From Pseudomonadales bacterium (GTDB lineage: Bacteria > Pseudomonadota > Gammaproteobacteria > Pseudomonadales > UBA5862): a stretch of DNA of 64,000 nt. The notes under the pieces are model-generated. The model made no database searches, had not been told where the DNA came from, and saw nothing but the letters and a program-made list of their open reading frames with translations. Shown piece by piece: positions 52,941 to 63,579 of the stretch (position 1 is its first letter; each line of letters starts with the position of its first letter). The translations under genes were made by a program, and so were the position numbers. Where the stretch lies: positions 248,001-312,000 of the forward strand of contig JACKOQ010000003.1 in assembly GCA_024234215.1 (NCBI GenBank). The letters run 5' to 3'.

Positions 52941-54049
52941 ATGTTGCTGATACTGCGTCCCGACATCGATCCCGCCTCGTCAGACTACCAGCAGATGCTC
53001 GCCCATCTGCACAAGCTGCCTGACATCCGGCTGCAAACCCACCAGATTCAGGGTCAGCAGCAAACCCTGACCGAGATCTACCTGCTCGGCAACACCGCCC
53101 GCCTCGACCGCGCCGAAATCGAGAGCCTGGCCGCGGTGGAGCGAGTGGTGCGCATCTCCGATGAGTACCGCATCCTCGGCCGCCACCGCGACCGCGACCG
53201 GGTCAGCGGCTTTCATTACAACGGTGTCGACTTCTCACAGGAGGGCTTTCAGCTCTTCGCCGGGCTCTGCGCAGTGGACAACCGCCGCAATGTCGAGGCG
53301 ATGATGAAGGCCCTGCACGAACATGGCCTTGAATGCACCCGCATGGGCGCCTACAAGCCGCGCACCAGCCCCTACGCCTTTCAGGGCCATGGCGCCGACT
53401 GCCTGCCCGATCTGTTTGAACTGGCGGGTAAATACGGCATCAAGGTGATCGCCATGGAGGTGACCCACGAGGCGCAGGTCGAGGAGATCGACCAGACCCT
53501 GGAGCGGCTCGGCCGCCCCACTGGTGTGATGTTGCAGATCGGCACCCGCAACACCCAGAACTTCGAGCTGCTGAAGGCGCTGGGGCGGCAGCAGCGCTAT
53601 CCGATCCTGCTCAAGCGCGGCTTCGGCATCACGCTGAACGAGTCGCTGAATGCCGCGGAGTATCTGGCCAGCGAAGGCAACTCCAATGTGATCTTCTGCC
53701 TGCGCGGCATGAAGAGCGAGTATGGCGCGCCACACCGCAATCTGGTCGACTTCAGTCAGGTGCCGGTGGTCAAGCGGCTCACCCGCATGCCGGTCTGCAT
53801 CGACCCGTCGCACTCGGTCGGCAGCCGCGACAGCGACCCCGATGGCCTGCTCGATCTCTGCCACGCCACGGCGCAGGGCCTCATCGCCGGCGCCAACATG
53901 GTGCTGGTCGACTTCCATCCGCAGCCGGCCGAGGCACTGGTCGATGGCCCGCAGGCGCTGCGGCTCGAAGAGCTGCCCAACTACCTGGCCGACATCGCAC
54001 TCTGTCGACAGAGCTACCTGCAACGCAAGGCGCTCTGGAGCCAGTCGGC

Positions 54050-54053
<4 letters not shown>
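52941..54053 (+). CDS. 3-deoxy-7-phosphoheptulonate (DAHP) synthase, type I-beta
   Basis: This enzyme condenses PEP and erythrose-4-phosphate, the first step of aromatic amino acid synthesis. The 370-residue protein has an N-terminal ferredoxin-like regulatory domain (1-75), which in type I-beta enzymes senses feedback inhibitors. Its barrel shows AGLCAVDNRRNVEA, MGAYKPRTSPYAFQG, LLKRGFGITLNE, CLRGMKSEYG, CIDPSHSVGSRD and MVLVDFHPQP. KdsA-like synthases share the barrel, but the N-terminal domain and KPRTSPY indicate DAHP synthase. uvrB starts within its stop codon. Confidence 0.9.
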
Positions 54054-56068
<2,015 letters not shown>

Positions 56069-56194
56069 CGTCGTCCATATATCCCCAGCCACTGGCGTGA
56101 TAATCTTTTTCCGTCCGGGATTACACTGTCCCCTCCAGTTACCCAGGCGCACGTTGCGCCACCACCCACTTCTTGCCCCGAGGAGCAGCACACC

Positions 56195-56527
56195 ATGAGC
56201 GACATCATCGAACTGATTCAACAGCAGATCGAAGGCAACCCGATCATCCTCTACATGAAGGGCTCGCCCGAAGCGCCCCAGTGCGGCTTCTCGGCCCAGT
56301 CATCGAAGATCCTGATGGCCTGCGGCGCGAAATTCGCCTATGTCGATGTGCTCTCCAACCCGGAGATTCGCGCCAATCTGCCGCGCCACTCCAACTGGCC
56401 GACCTTCCCGCAGCTCTTCATCGATGGCGAGCTGGTGGGCGGTTGCGACATCATGACCGAGCTCTACCAGCAGGGCGAACTGAAGCGGATGGTGCAACAG
56501 GCCGTCGAATCCGCTTCCGGCGAGTGA
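56195..56527 (+). CDS. grxD: Monothiol glutaredoxin (Grx4 type)
   Basis: Grx4 proteins bind a [2Fe-2S] cluster with glutathione and shuttle clusters to Fe-S proteins. The 110-residue protein has the CGFS active site at residues 30-33, the KGSPEAPQ approach, and the WPTFPQLFIDGELVGGCDIMTELY glutathione site. Length matches E. coli GrxD (115). It stands 126 bases after uvrB; the gap includes AT-rich stretches suitable for a promoter but no clear hexamer pair. Confidence 0.96.
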   Translation: MSDIIELIQQQIEGNPIILYMKGSPEAPQCGFSAQSSKILMACGAKFAYVDVLSNPEIRANLPRHSNWPTFPQLFIDGELVGGCDIMTELYQQGELKRMVQQAVESASGE

Positions 56528-56665
56528 ATCGCTCCGGTTCCACCCGCTCGCTCGCTCTGGCCAAATGGCCCGCGCTCGCTTAGAGTGCGACCACGGAGTC
56601 GGCGCCGGGAACCCCACCGGCACCATTCCAGCCCGCAAACCACGACCACCCATGAGAGGCTGATC

Positions 56666-57088
56666 ATGACTGCACTGAAAGGAAGTAAAACCGAAAGCAA
56701 CCTGAAAGCCGCCTTTGCCGGGGAGTCCCAGGCCAATCGCCGCTATCTCTACTTTGCCGCCAAGGCCGACGTCGAGGGCTACAACGACGTGGCGGCGGTC
56801 TTTCGCTCCACCGCAGAGGGTGAAACCGGCCATGCCCATGGCCACCTCGAATATCTGGAGAAGGTCGGCGATCCGGCCACCGGGCTGCCAATCGGTCCGA
56901 CCGGCGACAACCTGAAGGCGGCCATCGCCGGTGAGACCCACGAGTACACCGACATGTATCCCGGCATGGCCAAGGCCGCCCGCGAAGAGGGCTTCGACGA
57001 GATCGCCGACTGGTTCGAGACGCTGGCCAAGGCCGAGCGCTCGCACGCCAACCGCTTCCAGAAGGCACTCGACACCCTCGGCAACTGA
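56666..57088 (+). CDS. Rubrerythrin (diiron domain only)
   Basis: Rubrerythrins reduce peroxide using a ferritin-like diiron centre. The 140-residue protein has the four-helix bundle with ligand motifs in AGESQANRRYLYFAAKA, STAEGETGHAHGH, AGETHEYTDMYPGMAKAAREEG and TLAKAERSHANRF, where the Glu and His residues provide the iron site. The C-terminal rubredoxin-like FeS4 domain of classical rubrerythrin is absent, so electrons must come from a separate donor. AGAGG precedes the ATG at 56666. It is followed by an Fe-S oxidoreductase gene. Confidence 0.9.
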   Translation: MTALKGSKTESNLKAAFAGESQANRRYLYFAAKADVEGYNDVAAVFRSTAEGETGHAHGHLEYLEKVGDPATGLPIGPTGDNLKAAIAGETHEYTDMYPGMAKAAREEGFDEIADWFETLAKAERSHANRFQKALDTLGN

Positions 57089-57114
57089 GCCGCGGCAGCC
57101 CATCTGTCGATCAC

Positions 57115-57138
57115 AAGCGGGAACTTCGGTTCCCGCTT
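57115..57138 (+). terminator. Terminator-like UUCG hairpin after rubrerythrin
   Basis: A 10-bp perfect stem (AAGCGGGAAC / GTTCCCGCTT) closed by the very stable C(TTCG)G tetraloop is followed by TCGGTTT, 27 bases past the rubrerythrin stop. The U tract is weak, so termination may be partial, leaving some read-through into the Fe-S gene. Confidence 0.65.
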
Positions 57139-57166
57139 TCGGTTTACCCGTCACAGGAGATGACCC

Positions 57167-58495
57167 ATGTCCCGCGAAGGCAGCCTCGAAGCCCCCACCC
57201 GCCATCCGCTCGACTGGGAAAATCCGCAATTCCATGACCGCGCGCAGCTCGATGAGGAGCTGGAGCGGGTCTTCGACATCTGCCATGGCTGTCGCCGCTG
57301 CGTCAGCCTCTGCAACAGCTTTCCGACCCTGTTCGATCTGGTGGACGAGTCGCCGACGATGGAGGTCGATGGTGTCGCCAAGGCGGACTATGCCAAGGTG
57401 GTCGAGCAGTGCTACCTCTGCGACCTCTGCTTCATGACCAAGTGCCCCTATGTACCGCCGCATGAGTGGGCCATCGACTTTCCCCACCTGATGCTGCGCG
57501 CCAAGGCCACGGCATTCCAGGAGCAGGGCACCTCGCTGCGCAACCGGGTGCTGGCCAGCACCGACCAAGTCGGCGCCCTGGCCAGCCTTCCGCTGGTGGC
57601 CGAGGTGGTCAACGTCGTCAACCGCAGCGACCTGGGTCGCAAGGCGCTGGCGGCCACGCTGGGCGTGCATCCGCAGGCGCGGGTGCCCGAATACCATTCC
57701 AGCAAGGGCCGCAACCGTCTCGATCGGCTTGACGGCCCCGACCAACCGCCCCAACCTGCCGGCAGCACCAGCGGCAAGGTCGCGCTCTTCGTCACCTGCT
57801 ACGGCAACTACAATGCACCGCAACTGGTCGAGGATCTGGCCCGGGTGCTGATTCACAACGGCATCACCGTGACCCGGGTGCGGCAGGAGCGCTGCTGCGG
57901 CATGCCGAAGCTCGAACTGGGTGACCTGCAATCGGTGGCGCAGGCCAAGGAGCAGAACATCCCGCAGCTTCTCGAACTGGTCGAGGATGGCTGGGACCTC
58001 ATCGCGCCGGTCCCCTCCTGTGTACTGATGTTCAAACAGGAGTTGCCACTGATGTTCCCCCATGACGCCGCCGTTGCGCGAGTCAAGGCGGCCTTTTTCG
58101 ATCCGTTCGAATACCTGCTCGAACGGCACCGTTATGGCCTGCTTCGGCTCGACTTCAAACAGTCACTCGGTCGGGTGCTCTACCATGCCGCCTGCCACCA
58201 GCGGGTGCAGAACATCGGCCCCAAAACCCGTGACCTGCTGCAACTGATTCCAGGCACCGAGGTGCAGAGCATCGAACGCTGCTCCGGCCACGATGGCACC
58301 TATGGAGTCAAGGCGGAATATTTCGAGTTCTCGAAGAAAATCTGCCGACCGATCGTCCGCGAACTGGATGAACGCGCACCCGACCACTATGGCAGCGACT
58401 GTCCGATGGCCGGCGCCCACATCGAAAATTTCAGCGAGGGTGACAAGGCGACCGAGCATCCACTCTCGCTGCTGCGGCTGGCCTACGGCATCTAG
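57167..58495 (+). CDS. Fe-S oxidoreductase, GlpC/heterodisulfide-reductase D-like
   Basis: This 442-residue protein has two [4Fe-4S] ferredoxin motifs, at C39/C42/C45/C49 (CHGCRRCVSLC) and C82/C85/C88/C93 (CYLCDLCFMTKC). Two CCG-like domains follow in the C-terminal half (RQERCCGMPK and the ACHQRVQ to DCPMAG region). This layout is that of the (Fe-S)-binding subunit of anaerobic glycerol-3-phosphate dehydrogenase (GlpC) and HdrD. It often lies next to rubrerythrin, as here (78 bases), and may supply its electrons; that link is inferred. No FAD domain is present, so it needs a partner dehydrogenase. Confidence 0.85.
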   Translation: MSREGSLEAPTRHPLDWENPQFHDRAQLDEELERVFDICHGCRRCVSLCNSFPTLFDLVDESPTMEVDGVAKADYAKVVEQCYLCDLCFMTKCPYVPPHEWAIDFPHLMLRAKATAFQEQGTSLRNRVLASTDQVGALASLPLVAEVVNVVNRSDLGRKALAATLGVHPQARVPEYHSSKGRNRLDRLDGPDQPPQPAGSTSGKVALFVTCYGNYNAPQLVEDLARVLIHNGITVTRVRQERCCGMPKLELGDLQSVAQAKEQNIPQLLELVEDGWDLIAPVPSCVLMFKQELPLMFPHDAAVARVKAAFFDPFEYLLERHRYGLLRLDFKQSLGRVLYHAACHQRVQNIGPKTRDLLQLIPGTEVQSIERCSGHDGTYGVKAEYFEFSKKICRPIVRELDERAPDHYGSDCPMAGAHIENFSEGDKATEHPLSLLRLAYGI

Positions 58496-58532
58496 ACACG
58501 CAACCTCCACTCACCGACTCCGCGAGGCCGAC

Positions 58533-59306
58533 ATGGAGCTGCATCTCGCCGGCAAGGTGGCCATCGTCACCGGCGCCAGCCGTGGCATCGGGTGCGCCAT
58601 TGCCGAACAGCTCGCCGCTGAAGGAGTGCAGCTGGTGTTGGCGGCCCGTTCGGCGGAAACGCTGCAACAGGTCGCCACCGCCTGCAACGGCCGGGCGGTG
58701 ATTTTTCCGGCCGATCTGCGTGATCCCCAGGCACCACAGCGGTTGATCGATTTTGCGATCGAGCGGTTCGGCACCATCGACCTGCTGGTCAACAACGCCG
58801 GCGCCACCCGTCGCGGTGACTTCCTGCAGCTCAGCGAAGCAGACTGGGAGGATGGCTTCGCGCTGAAGTTCTTCAGCACGGTCCGTTGCTCCCGGGCCGC
58901 CTGGCCGCATCTGGTCCGCTCGACGGGCGCCATCGTCAACATCGTCGGCGTCGGTGGCCGCACCGGCGATGCCGAGTTCGCGATCGGCGGCGCGGTCAAT
59001 GCGGCGCTGCTGAACCTCACCAAGGTGCTGGCCGAGCGCGGCATGGCCGAGGGGGTCAAGGTCAATGCGATCAACCCAGGGCTGATCGCCACCGATCGCC
59101 TGCAGGCACGAATCGACCAACTGGCTGCGGCTCACAACCTCGATCCGGCGGCAGCCGCCACGGCAATGGCCAGAAACTTGGGCATCCCGCGCATCGGCCA
59201 GCCGGCCGAAATTGCCGCCGCGGTGGCCTTTCTGGCCTCTTCAGCCTCCGCCTACTGCCAGGGTTCGATCCTCGACATCGACGGCGGTCTGACCCGCACG
59301 CTGTAG
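58533..59306 (+). CDS. Short-chain dehydrogenase/reductase family protein lacking the catalytic triad
   Basis: This 257-residue Rossmann protein has the cofactor motif TGASRGIG (13-20), DLRD (61-64) and NNAG (87-90), and ends with the SDR tail SAYCQGSILDIDGGLTR. The expected catalytic Ser after the central strand is absent (IVNIVGVGG, 134-142). Where YxxxK is expected there is F149-A-I-G-G153. It probably binds NAD(P) but may not act as a classical SDR. The ATG at 58533 follows an AGG-containing site; the long open frame upstream overlaps the Fe-S gene and is not used. Confidence 0.85.
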   Translation: MELHLAGKVAIVTGASRGIGCAIAEQLAAEGVQLVLAARSAETLQQVATACNGRAVIFPADLRDPQAPQRLIDFAIERFGTIDLLVNNAGATRRGDFLQLSEADWEDGFALKFFSTVRCSRAAWPHLVRSTGAIVNIVGVGGRTGDAEFAIGGAVNAALLNLTKVLAERGMAEGVKVNAINPGLIATDRLQARIDQLAAAHNLDPAAAATAMARNLGIPRIGQPAEIAAAVAFLASSASAYCQGSILDIDGGLTRTL

Positions 59307-59335
59307 CAGGGCACGGCAGCCGGCCTGCACCCACA

Positions 59336-60466
59336 CTAACCGAGCACGGCCTCGACGGCCCGCTCCAGCGCGCTCCACGGGGTGTAGAAGTGGGGTGAGA
59401 AGCGCACGCCACCGGCGCGGGCGGCGCAGACGATCTGCTGCGCGCTCAACTGCCGATGCAGCAGTGCCGCGGGCCGATCGCGGTGGCGAAAGGTGACGAT
59501 GCCGGCACGCCGGTCGGCAGCGGCCGGCGTGATCAGTTCGATGCGCGGATCGGCACCGAGCCGCTCGACCAGCAGATCGACCCGCCGTTGCAGCTCAACC
59601 GCCACCCGTTCGATGCCCACCTCATCGAGCAGCGTCAGGCTGGCCTGCAACCCCATCACCCCGGTCATGTTGGGGCTGCCGCACTCGAAACGACGGGCAT
59701 CGGCGGCCGGCTGCCAGCTCTGGCGGTCATAATCGCCCGCATCGGCCACCATGTGCCAGCCATACTGGTGCAGTTCGAGCTGCTCCAGCCACTGCCGGCG
59801 GCAGTAGAACAGCGCCAGTCCTTCCGGCGCCAGCAGCCATTTGTGCCCATCCGCGGCGACAAAGTCCGCACCGATGGCCTCGACATCAAAGGGGATGGCA
59901 CCCAGGCTCTGGATCGCGTCCACGCAGAATTTGACCCCGCTGCCACGCAATGCCCGGCCAAGCAGCGACAGATCCATCTTGAGACCGGTGCCGTACTGCA
60001 CCGAACTGACCGCCAGCAGCCGGGTGTGGACATCGATCTGATCGAGCAGCGCCTGCTCGGGCGAGCTGCCCTGCGCCAGGTCGGCACTGCGCACCGTAAC
60101 GCCATGGCGTTGCAGCGACTCCCAGACGATGCGGTTGGAGGGGAACTCCTGATTGCTGATCACCACGTTGTCGCCCGGCTGCCAAGACAGGCCATGCGCG
60201 ACCACCGAGAGCGCCTCGGAGGTGTTCTTCAGCAGCGCGATCTCAGCAACGGAGCGGGCATTGATCAGCCGCCGCAACGACTCGCGCAGCGCGCCCTCAC
60301 GCTCGATCCAGCGGGGATAGCCGCTGGCACCACGGTGCAGGTTCTCCTCGGCAAAGGCCACCACGGCATCACGGGTGCGCCTCGGCCAAGGGGCGACACC
60401 GGCATGGTTCAGATAGGCCAGATCGCCATCGAGTTCGAACTCGCTCTGCCACCAGTTTGCACTCAT
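59336..60466 (-). CDS. Class V aminotransferase family PLP enzyme
   Basis: This 376-residue PLP enzyme has the cysteine desulfurase-like class V fold: YLNHAGVAPWPRRT at the N-terminus, LLKNTSEALSVVAHGL, VVISNQEFPSNRIVWE, CVDAIQSLGAIPFD with the PLP-binding aspartate, and K209 in FVAADGHKWLLAPEGLA as the Schiff-base lysine. The family includes isopenicillin-N-epimerase-like and Cys desulfurase-like enzymes; the substrate is not known. AGGAGG precedes the ATG at 60466. A terminator upstream separates it from the monooxygenase operon. Confidence 0.88.
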   Translation of the reverse strand: MSANWWQSEFELDGDLAYLNHAGVAPWPRRTRDAVVAFAEENLHRGASGYPRWIEREGALRESLRRLINARSVAEIALLKNTSEALSVVAHGLSWQPGDNVVISNQEFPSNRIVWESLQRHGVTVRSADLAQGSSPEQALLDQIDVHTRLLAVSSVQYGTGLKMDLSLLGRALRGSGVKFCVDAIQSLGAIPFDVEAIGADFVAADGHKWLLAPEGLALFYCRRQWLEQLELHQYGWHMVADAGDYDRQSWQPAADARRFECGSPNMTGVMGLQASLTLLDEVGIERVAVELQRRVDLLVERLGADPRIELITPAAADRRAGIVTFRHRDRPAALLHRQLSAQQIVCAARAGGVRFSPHFYTPWSALERAVEAVLG

Positions 60467-60479
60467 GATCTGCCTCCTC

Positions 60480-60517
60480 AAAAAAATGGCTCCGCATGGA
60501 GTCACCATGCGGAGCCA
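60480..60517 (-). terminator. Intrinsic terminator of the Baeyer-Villiger operon
   Basis: On the minus strand a perfect 13-bp stem (TGGCTCCGCATGG / CCATGCGGAGCCA) with a 5-base loop is followed by seven Ts, 34 bases past the monooxygenase stop. It is a textbook intrinsic terminator. The T run lies 14 bases before the aminotransferase start, overlapping its upstream region. Confidence 0.92.
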
Positions 60518-60550
60518 GGAATGGAACGACGGTGGGCGTTTGTCGATCGA

Positions 60551-62200
60551 TCAGGCCGCACGCGGCGGTCGAGCGTCACCGCCTTGCAGAATGAAACCCT
60601 CATACTGTTTGGCCGCCACCTCTTCGCACTTCAGCCGGTAGGTGTTCATGCCGCCGGGATAGGGCATGAACACCCGCGGTTTTCCGGGAATGTTGGCCCC
60701 CAGATACCAGGAGTCGGCCAGCATGAACATCGTCATCGAGGCCAGCTCGTTGACATGGTTCACCCAGGCGTTTTCGGCCGCGACATCGGCCTCGATCAGT
60801 CTGATCTGCTTCTGGTCGGCATACTGGATCAGATCGGCGATCCACTCCACATGCTGTTCGATGCAGACCGGCATGTTGCACAGCACCGACGGGCTGCCTG
60901 GACCGGTGATGGTGAACATGTTGGGAAAGCCGGAGGTCGACACGCCCAGGTAGGTCTTGGGCCCTTCGGCCCACTTTTGCTGCAGCGGCTGACCATTCCG
61001 GCCCTGGATGTTCATCTTGAAGAACGAGCCGGTCATGGCATCGAAGCCGGTGGCAAAGACGATGATGTCGAGCGGATACTCGGTGCCATCGGCGGTCTTG
61101 ATGCCGTTCGGCGTGATCTCCTCGATCGGACAGTGGCGAATATCGACCAGTTGCACATTGTCGCGGTTATAGGTCTCAAAGTAGTCAGTGTCGATCAGTG
61201 ACCGCTTGGAGCCGAGCGGATGGTCGGTCGGCAGCAGCTTTTCGGCCGTTTCCGGGTTATTCACGGTCTGCCGGATCTTGCGTCGGATGAACTCGGCGGC
61301 GGTGTCGTTGGCACGCCGATCGAGGCTGGTGTCGCTGAAGAGCGACAGGAACTGGAAGCCGCCCTGCTGCCATCCCGCCTCAAACCGTGCCTCGCGCTCT
61401 TCGTCGGAAAGCGCCAGGGCCGAGGTCGTACCCCGGTCATGGGTATAGCCCGCGTAGGAGCTGCGCGCCTTTTCCCAGATCGAATCGTAGTTGGCCTTGA
61501 CCTTCTCCAGATAGGCACGGTCGACCGTACCATGGCGCGCCGGCACGGCGAACTGTGGCGTACGCTGGAAGACGGTCAGATGACCGGCCTGCTGGGCAAT
61601 CACCGGAATCGACTGCACCCCGCTCGAACCGGTGCCGATCACGCCCACCCGTTTGCCGCTGAAATCGACCCCTTCATGCGGCCAGCCGCCGGTGTGGTAC
61701 CACTGCCCCTTGAAGCTGTCGAGCCCCTTGATCTTGGGCACCTGCCCGGTGGAGAGGCAGCCGATGGCGGTGATGAAGTAACGCGCCAGCACCTTCTCGC
61801 CGCGGTCGGTCTCGATCTCCCACAGGTTGTCGGCATCGAGAAATCTTGCAGCGACGACACTGGTGTTGAACTGAAAGCTGCGCCGGACATCGAGCCTGTC
61901 GGCGGCATAATTCAAATACTTGAGAATTTCCGGCTGCTCGGGATATTTGCCACTCCACTCCCACTCCTGCAGCATCTCCTTGTTGAAGGAGTAGCAGTAG
62001 ATGTAGCTCTCCGAGTCGCAGCGTGCACCGGGATAGCGGTTCCAGTACCAGGTGCCACCGACATTGTCGGCCCGCTCATAGCCCTTGACGGTCAACCCCA
62101 GCTGATCGCGCAGCTTGTGCACCATGTACATGCCGGAAAATCCGGCACCCACCACCACGGCATCGACATCGGCGCTCTTCGTGCTCTGCAAGTTCGACAT
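60551..62200 (-). CDS. Baeyer-Villiger flavin monooxygenase
   Basis: BVMOs insert an oxygen next to a ketone carbonyl, turning ketones into esters or lactones with NADPH and O2. The 549-residue protein has an FAD site (VVVGAGFSGMYMV, 15-27), the BVMO fingerprint FxGxxxHxxxWP at 163-174 (FKGQWYHTGGWP), an NADPH site (VIGTGSSGVQ, 187-196), the GTWYWNRYPGARCD segment (49-62) and the DIIVFATGFD motif. This is the cyclohexanone/phenylacetone monooxygenase class; substrate range is unknown. It follows an HSL-type esterase on the same strand (69-base gap), so ester products could be hydrolysed at once. Confidence 0.95.
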   Translation of the reverse strand: MSNLQSTKSADVDAVVVGAGFSGMYMVHKLRDQLGLTVKGYERADNVGGTWYWNRYPGARCDSESYIYCYSFNKEMLQEWEWSGKYPEQPEILKYLNYAADRLDVRRSFQFNTSVVAARFLDADNLWEIETDRGEKVLARYFITAIGCLSTGQVPKIKGLDSFKGQWYHTGGWPHEGVDFSGKRVGVIGTGSSGVQSIPVIAQQAGHLTVFQRTPQFAVPARHGTVDRAYLEKVKANYDSIWEKARSSYAGYTHDRGTTSALALSDEEREARFEAGWQQGGFQFLSLFSDTSLDRRANDTAAEFIRRKIRQTVNNPETAEKLLPTDHPLGSKRSLIDTDYFETYNRDNVQLVDIRHCPIEEITPNGIKTADGTEYPLDIIVFATGFDAMTGSFFKMNIQGRNGQPLQQKWAEGPKTYLGVSTSGFPNMFTITGPGSPSVLCNMPVCIEQHVEWIADLIQYADQKQIRLIEADVAAENAWVNHVNELASMTMFMLADSWYLGANIPGKPRVFMPYPGGMNTYRLKCEEVAAKQYEGFILQGGDARPPRAA

Positions 62201-62269
62201 TTCGGCTCTCTCCTTTTATTTGAATGAGTAATGTGATGGTTCCGGCATGGAATTCGGTTCAAATGCCGA

Positions 62270-63235
62270 TCAGCCGGCCCCAGCCGCTTTTTTCGCCGCC
62301 TGCTCTGCCTGGGCCAGCGCGCCGCGAACCGCCTTGACCACCTGCTGATAACCGCCTTCACTGCCGGGCAGGGCCAGTACGGTGAAAAAACCATGCATCT
62401 GGCCGGCATGGCGCTTGAAATCGACGGCGACACCCGCCTGCTGCAGGCGCTGTGCATAGGCCTCGCCCTCATCGCGCAGCACGTCATGCTCGGCGGTCAG
62501 CACCACTGCCGGCGGCAATCCGGAAAGATCGGCCGCGTGCAGCGGCGAGGCATCGGGCTCCAGCCGCCGTGCCGGGTCTGGCAGATAGTGATCCCAGAAC
62601 CAGAGCATCGACTCACGCGACAAAAAGAGCTGGTTTTCCGGATCGACGTAGGAAGCACGCTCGAAATCGGCATCGGTCACCGGATAGATGAGCACCTGCA
62701 ACGCCAAGGCAGGACCCTGCTGGTCGCGGGCGCGCAGCGCCATCACTGCCGCCAGATTGCCGCCGGCACTGTCACCGGCCACCATCAACGGCACCCTGCG
62801 GCCGGCGATCCGCTGCAGGTTCGCATCGGCCCACAACAGCGCCGCGTAGGAGTCCTCGACCGCAATTGGATAGCGGTGCTCCGGCGCCAGCCGGTAGTCG
62901 ACCAGCAGTACCGCACAGGAGGTGCGCTCCGCCAGCTTGCGGCCGACGGTCTCGCTCTGCTGTGCCGAGCCGATCACCCAGCCACCGCCATGGTAGAAGA
63001 CGATCAATCCGCGCGGCGACTCGATCGGCACCACCAGCCGCATCGGCACCGAACCGCCATCGCTGCTGACCACCGAATGGTCTTCGACTCGCACCATCGG
63101 CGGTGCCGGGCCCGCCAGATCGGCCATCGCCGCGCTGGCCAACCGCGCTTCGGTCGGTGTTCCCGCGTGCAGCGGCGGCCGGCCCCGTTCAGCCATCATT
63201 TCCAGAAACCGACGCGTCGCAAAATCAAGCGCCAT
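62270..63235 (-). CDS. Alpha/beta hydrolase, HSL (family IV) esterase type
   Basis: This 321-residue esterase has the HSL oxyanion motif HGGG (82-85), the nucleophile S156 in GDSAGGN, and likely D251 and H281 completing the triad. It lacks a signal peptide and is cytoplasmic. AGGAGGGAG precedes the ATG at 63235. Being first in an operon with a Baeyer-Villiger monooxygenase, it should hydrolyse the esters or lactones that enzyme forms; that pairing is known from ketone-degrading bacteria and inferred here. Confidence 0.92.
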   Translation of the reverse strand: MALDFATRRFLEMMAERGRPPLHAGTPTEARLASAAMADLAGPAPPMVRVEDHSVVSSDGGSVPMRLVVPIESPRGLIVFYHGGGWVIGSAQQSETVGRKLAERTSCAVLLVDYRLAPEHRYPIAVEDSYAALLWADANLQRIAGRRVPLMVAGDSAGGNLAAVMALRARDQQGPALALQVLIYPVTDADFERASYVDPENQLFLSRESMLWFWDHYLPDPARRLEPDASPLHAADLSGLPPAVVLTAEHDVLRDEGEAYAQRLQQAGVAVDFKRHAGQMHGFFTVLALPGSEGGYQQVVKAVRGALAQAEQAAKKAAGAG

Positions 63236-63579
63236 TCGCTCTCCCTCCTGTTTTATTGTTATGTCATGCGGCATTGACCAAGGGGCGGAACGCGGCGGGG
63301 CGAAAAGCACATCGCCCTCCATGACGCCATGTCCGCCGACGCTGGCCCACCGACGGCTACCGAACGGAAATATTCGATTGGTTAGCATCCACCATGCAGG
63401 CGATCCCCGTCAATCTCTCTCCTCTGCCCTGGTGACCCTCCCGTAGATCAGGCCAGCCACCCTTCTTCTGCCATCCAGTACAGTCAGCGCAAGCCTGCCG
63501 GCATCGATCCATTGCATTGGCGGCCCGGCTCACAGGAGAATTTCCCCGCCTTGCGTCAGCCACCCATGAGACTCCCGAC
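63236..63579. other. Divergent intergenic region (344 bases) without a gene
   Basis: The region separates the esterase operon (minus) from the DUF1285 gene (plus). It contains an AT-rich patch near 63365-63385 and another next to the esterase start (63250-63265), where promoters are expected. I cannot define a good hexamer pair. No ORF with a ribosome-binding site is seen. Confidence 0.5.

Noticed and set aside
56300..58129. 609-codon minus-strand frame across grxD, rubrerythrin and the Fe-S gene
   Set aside because: It spans three supported plus-strand genes and has no family features.
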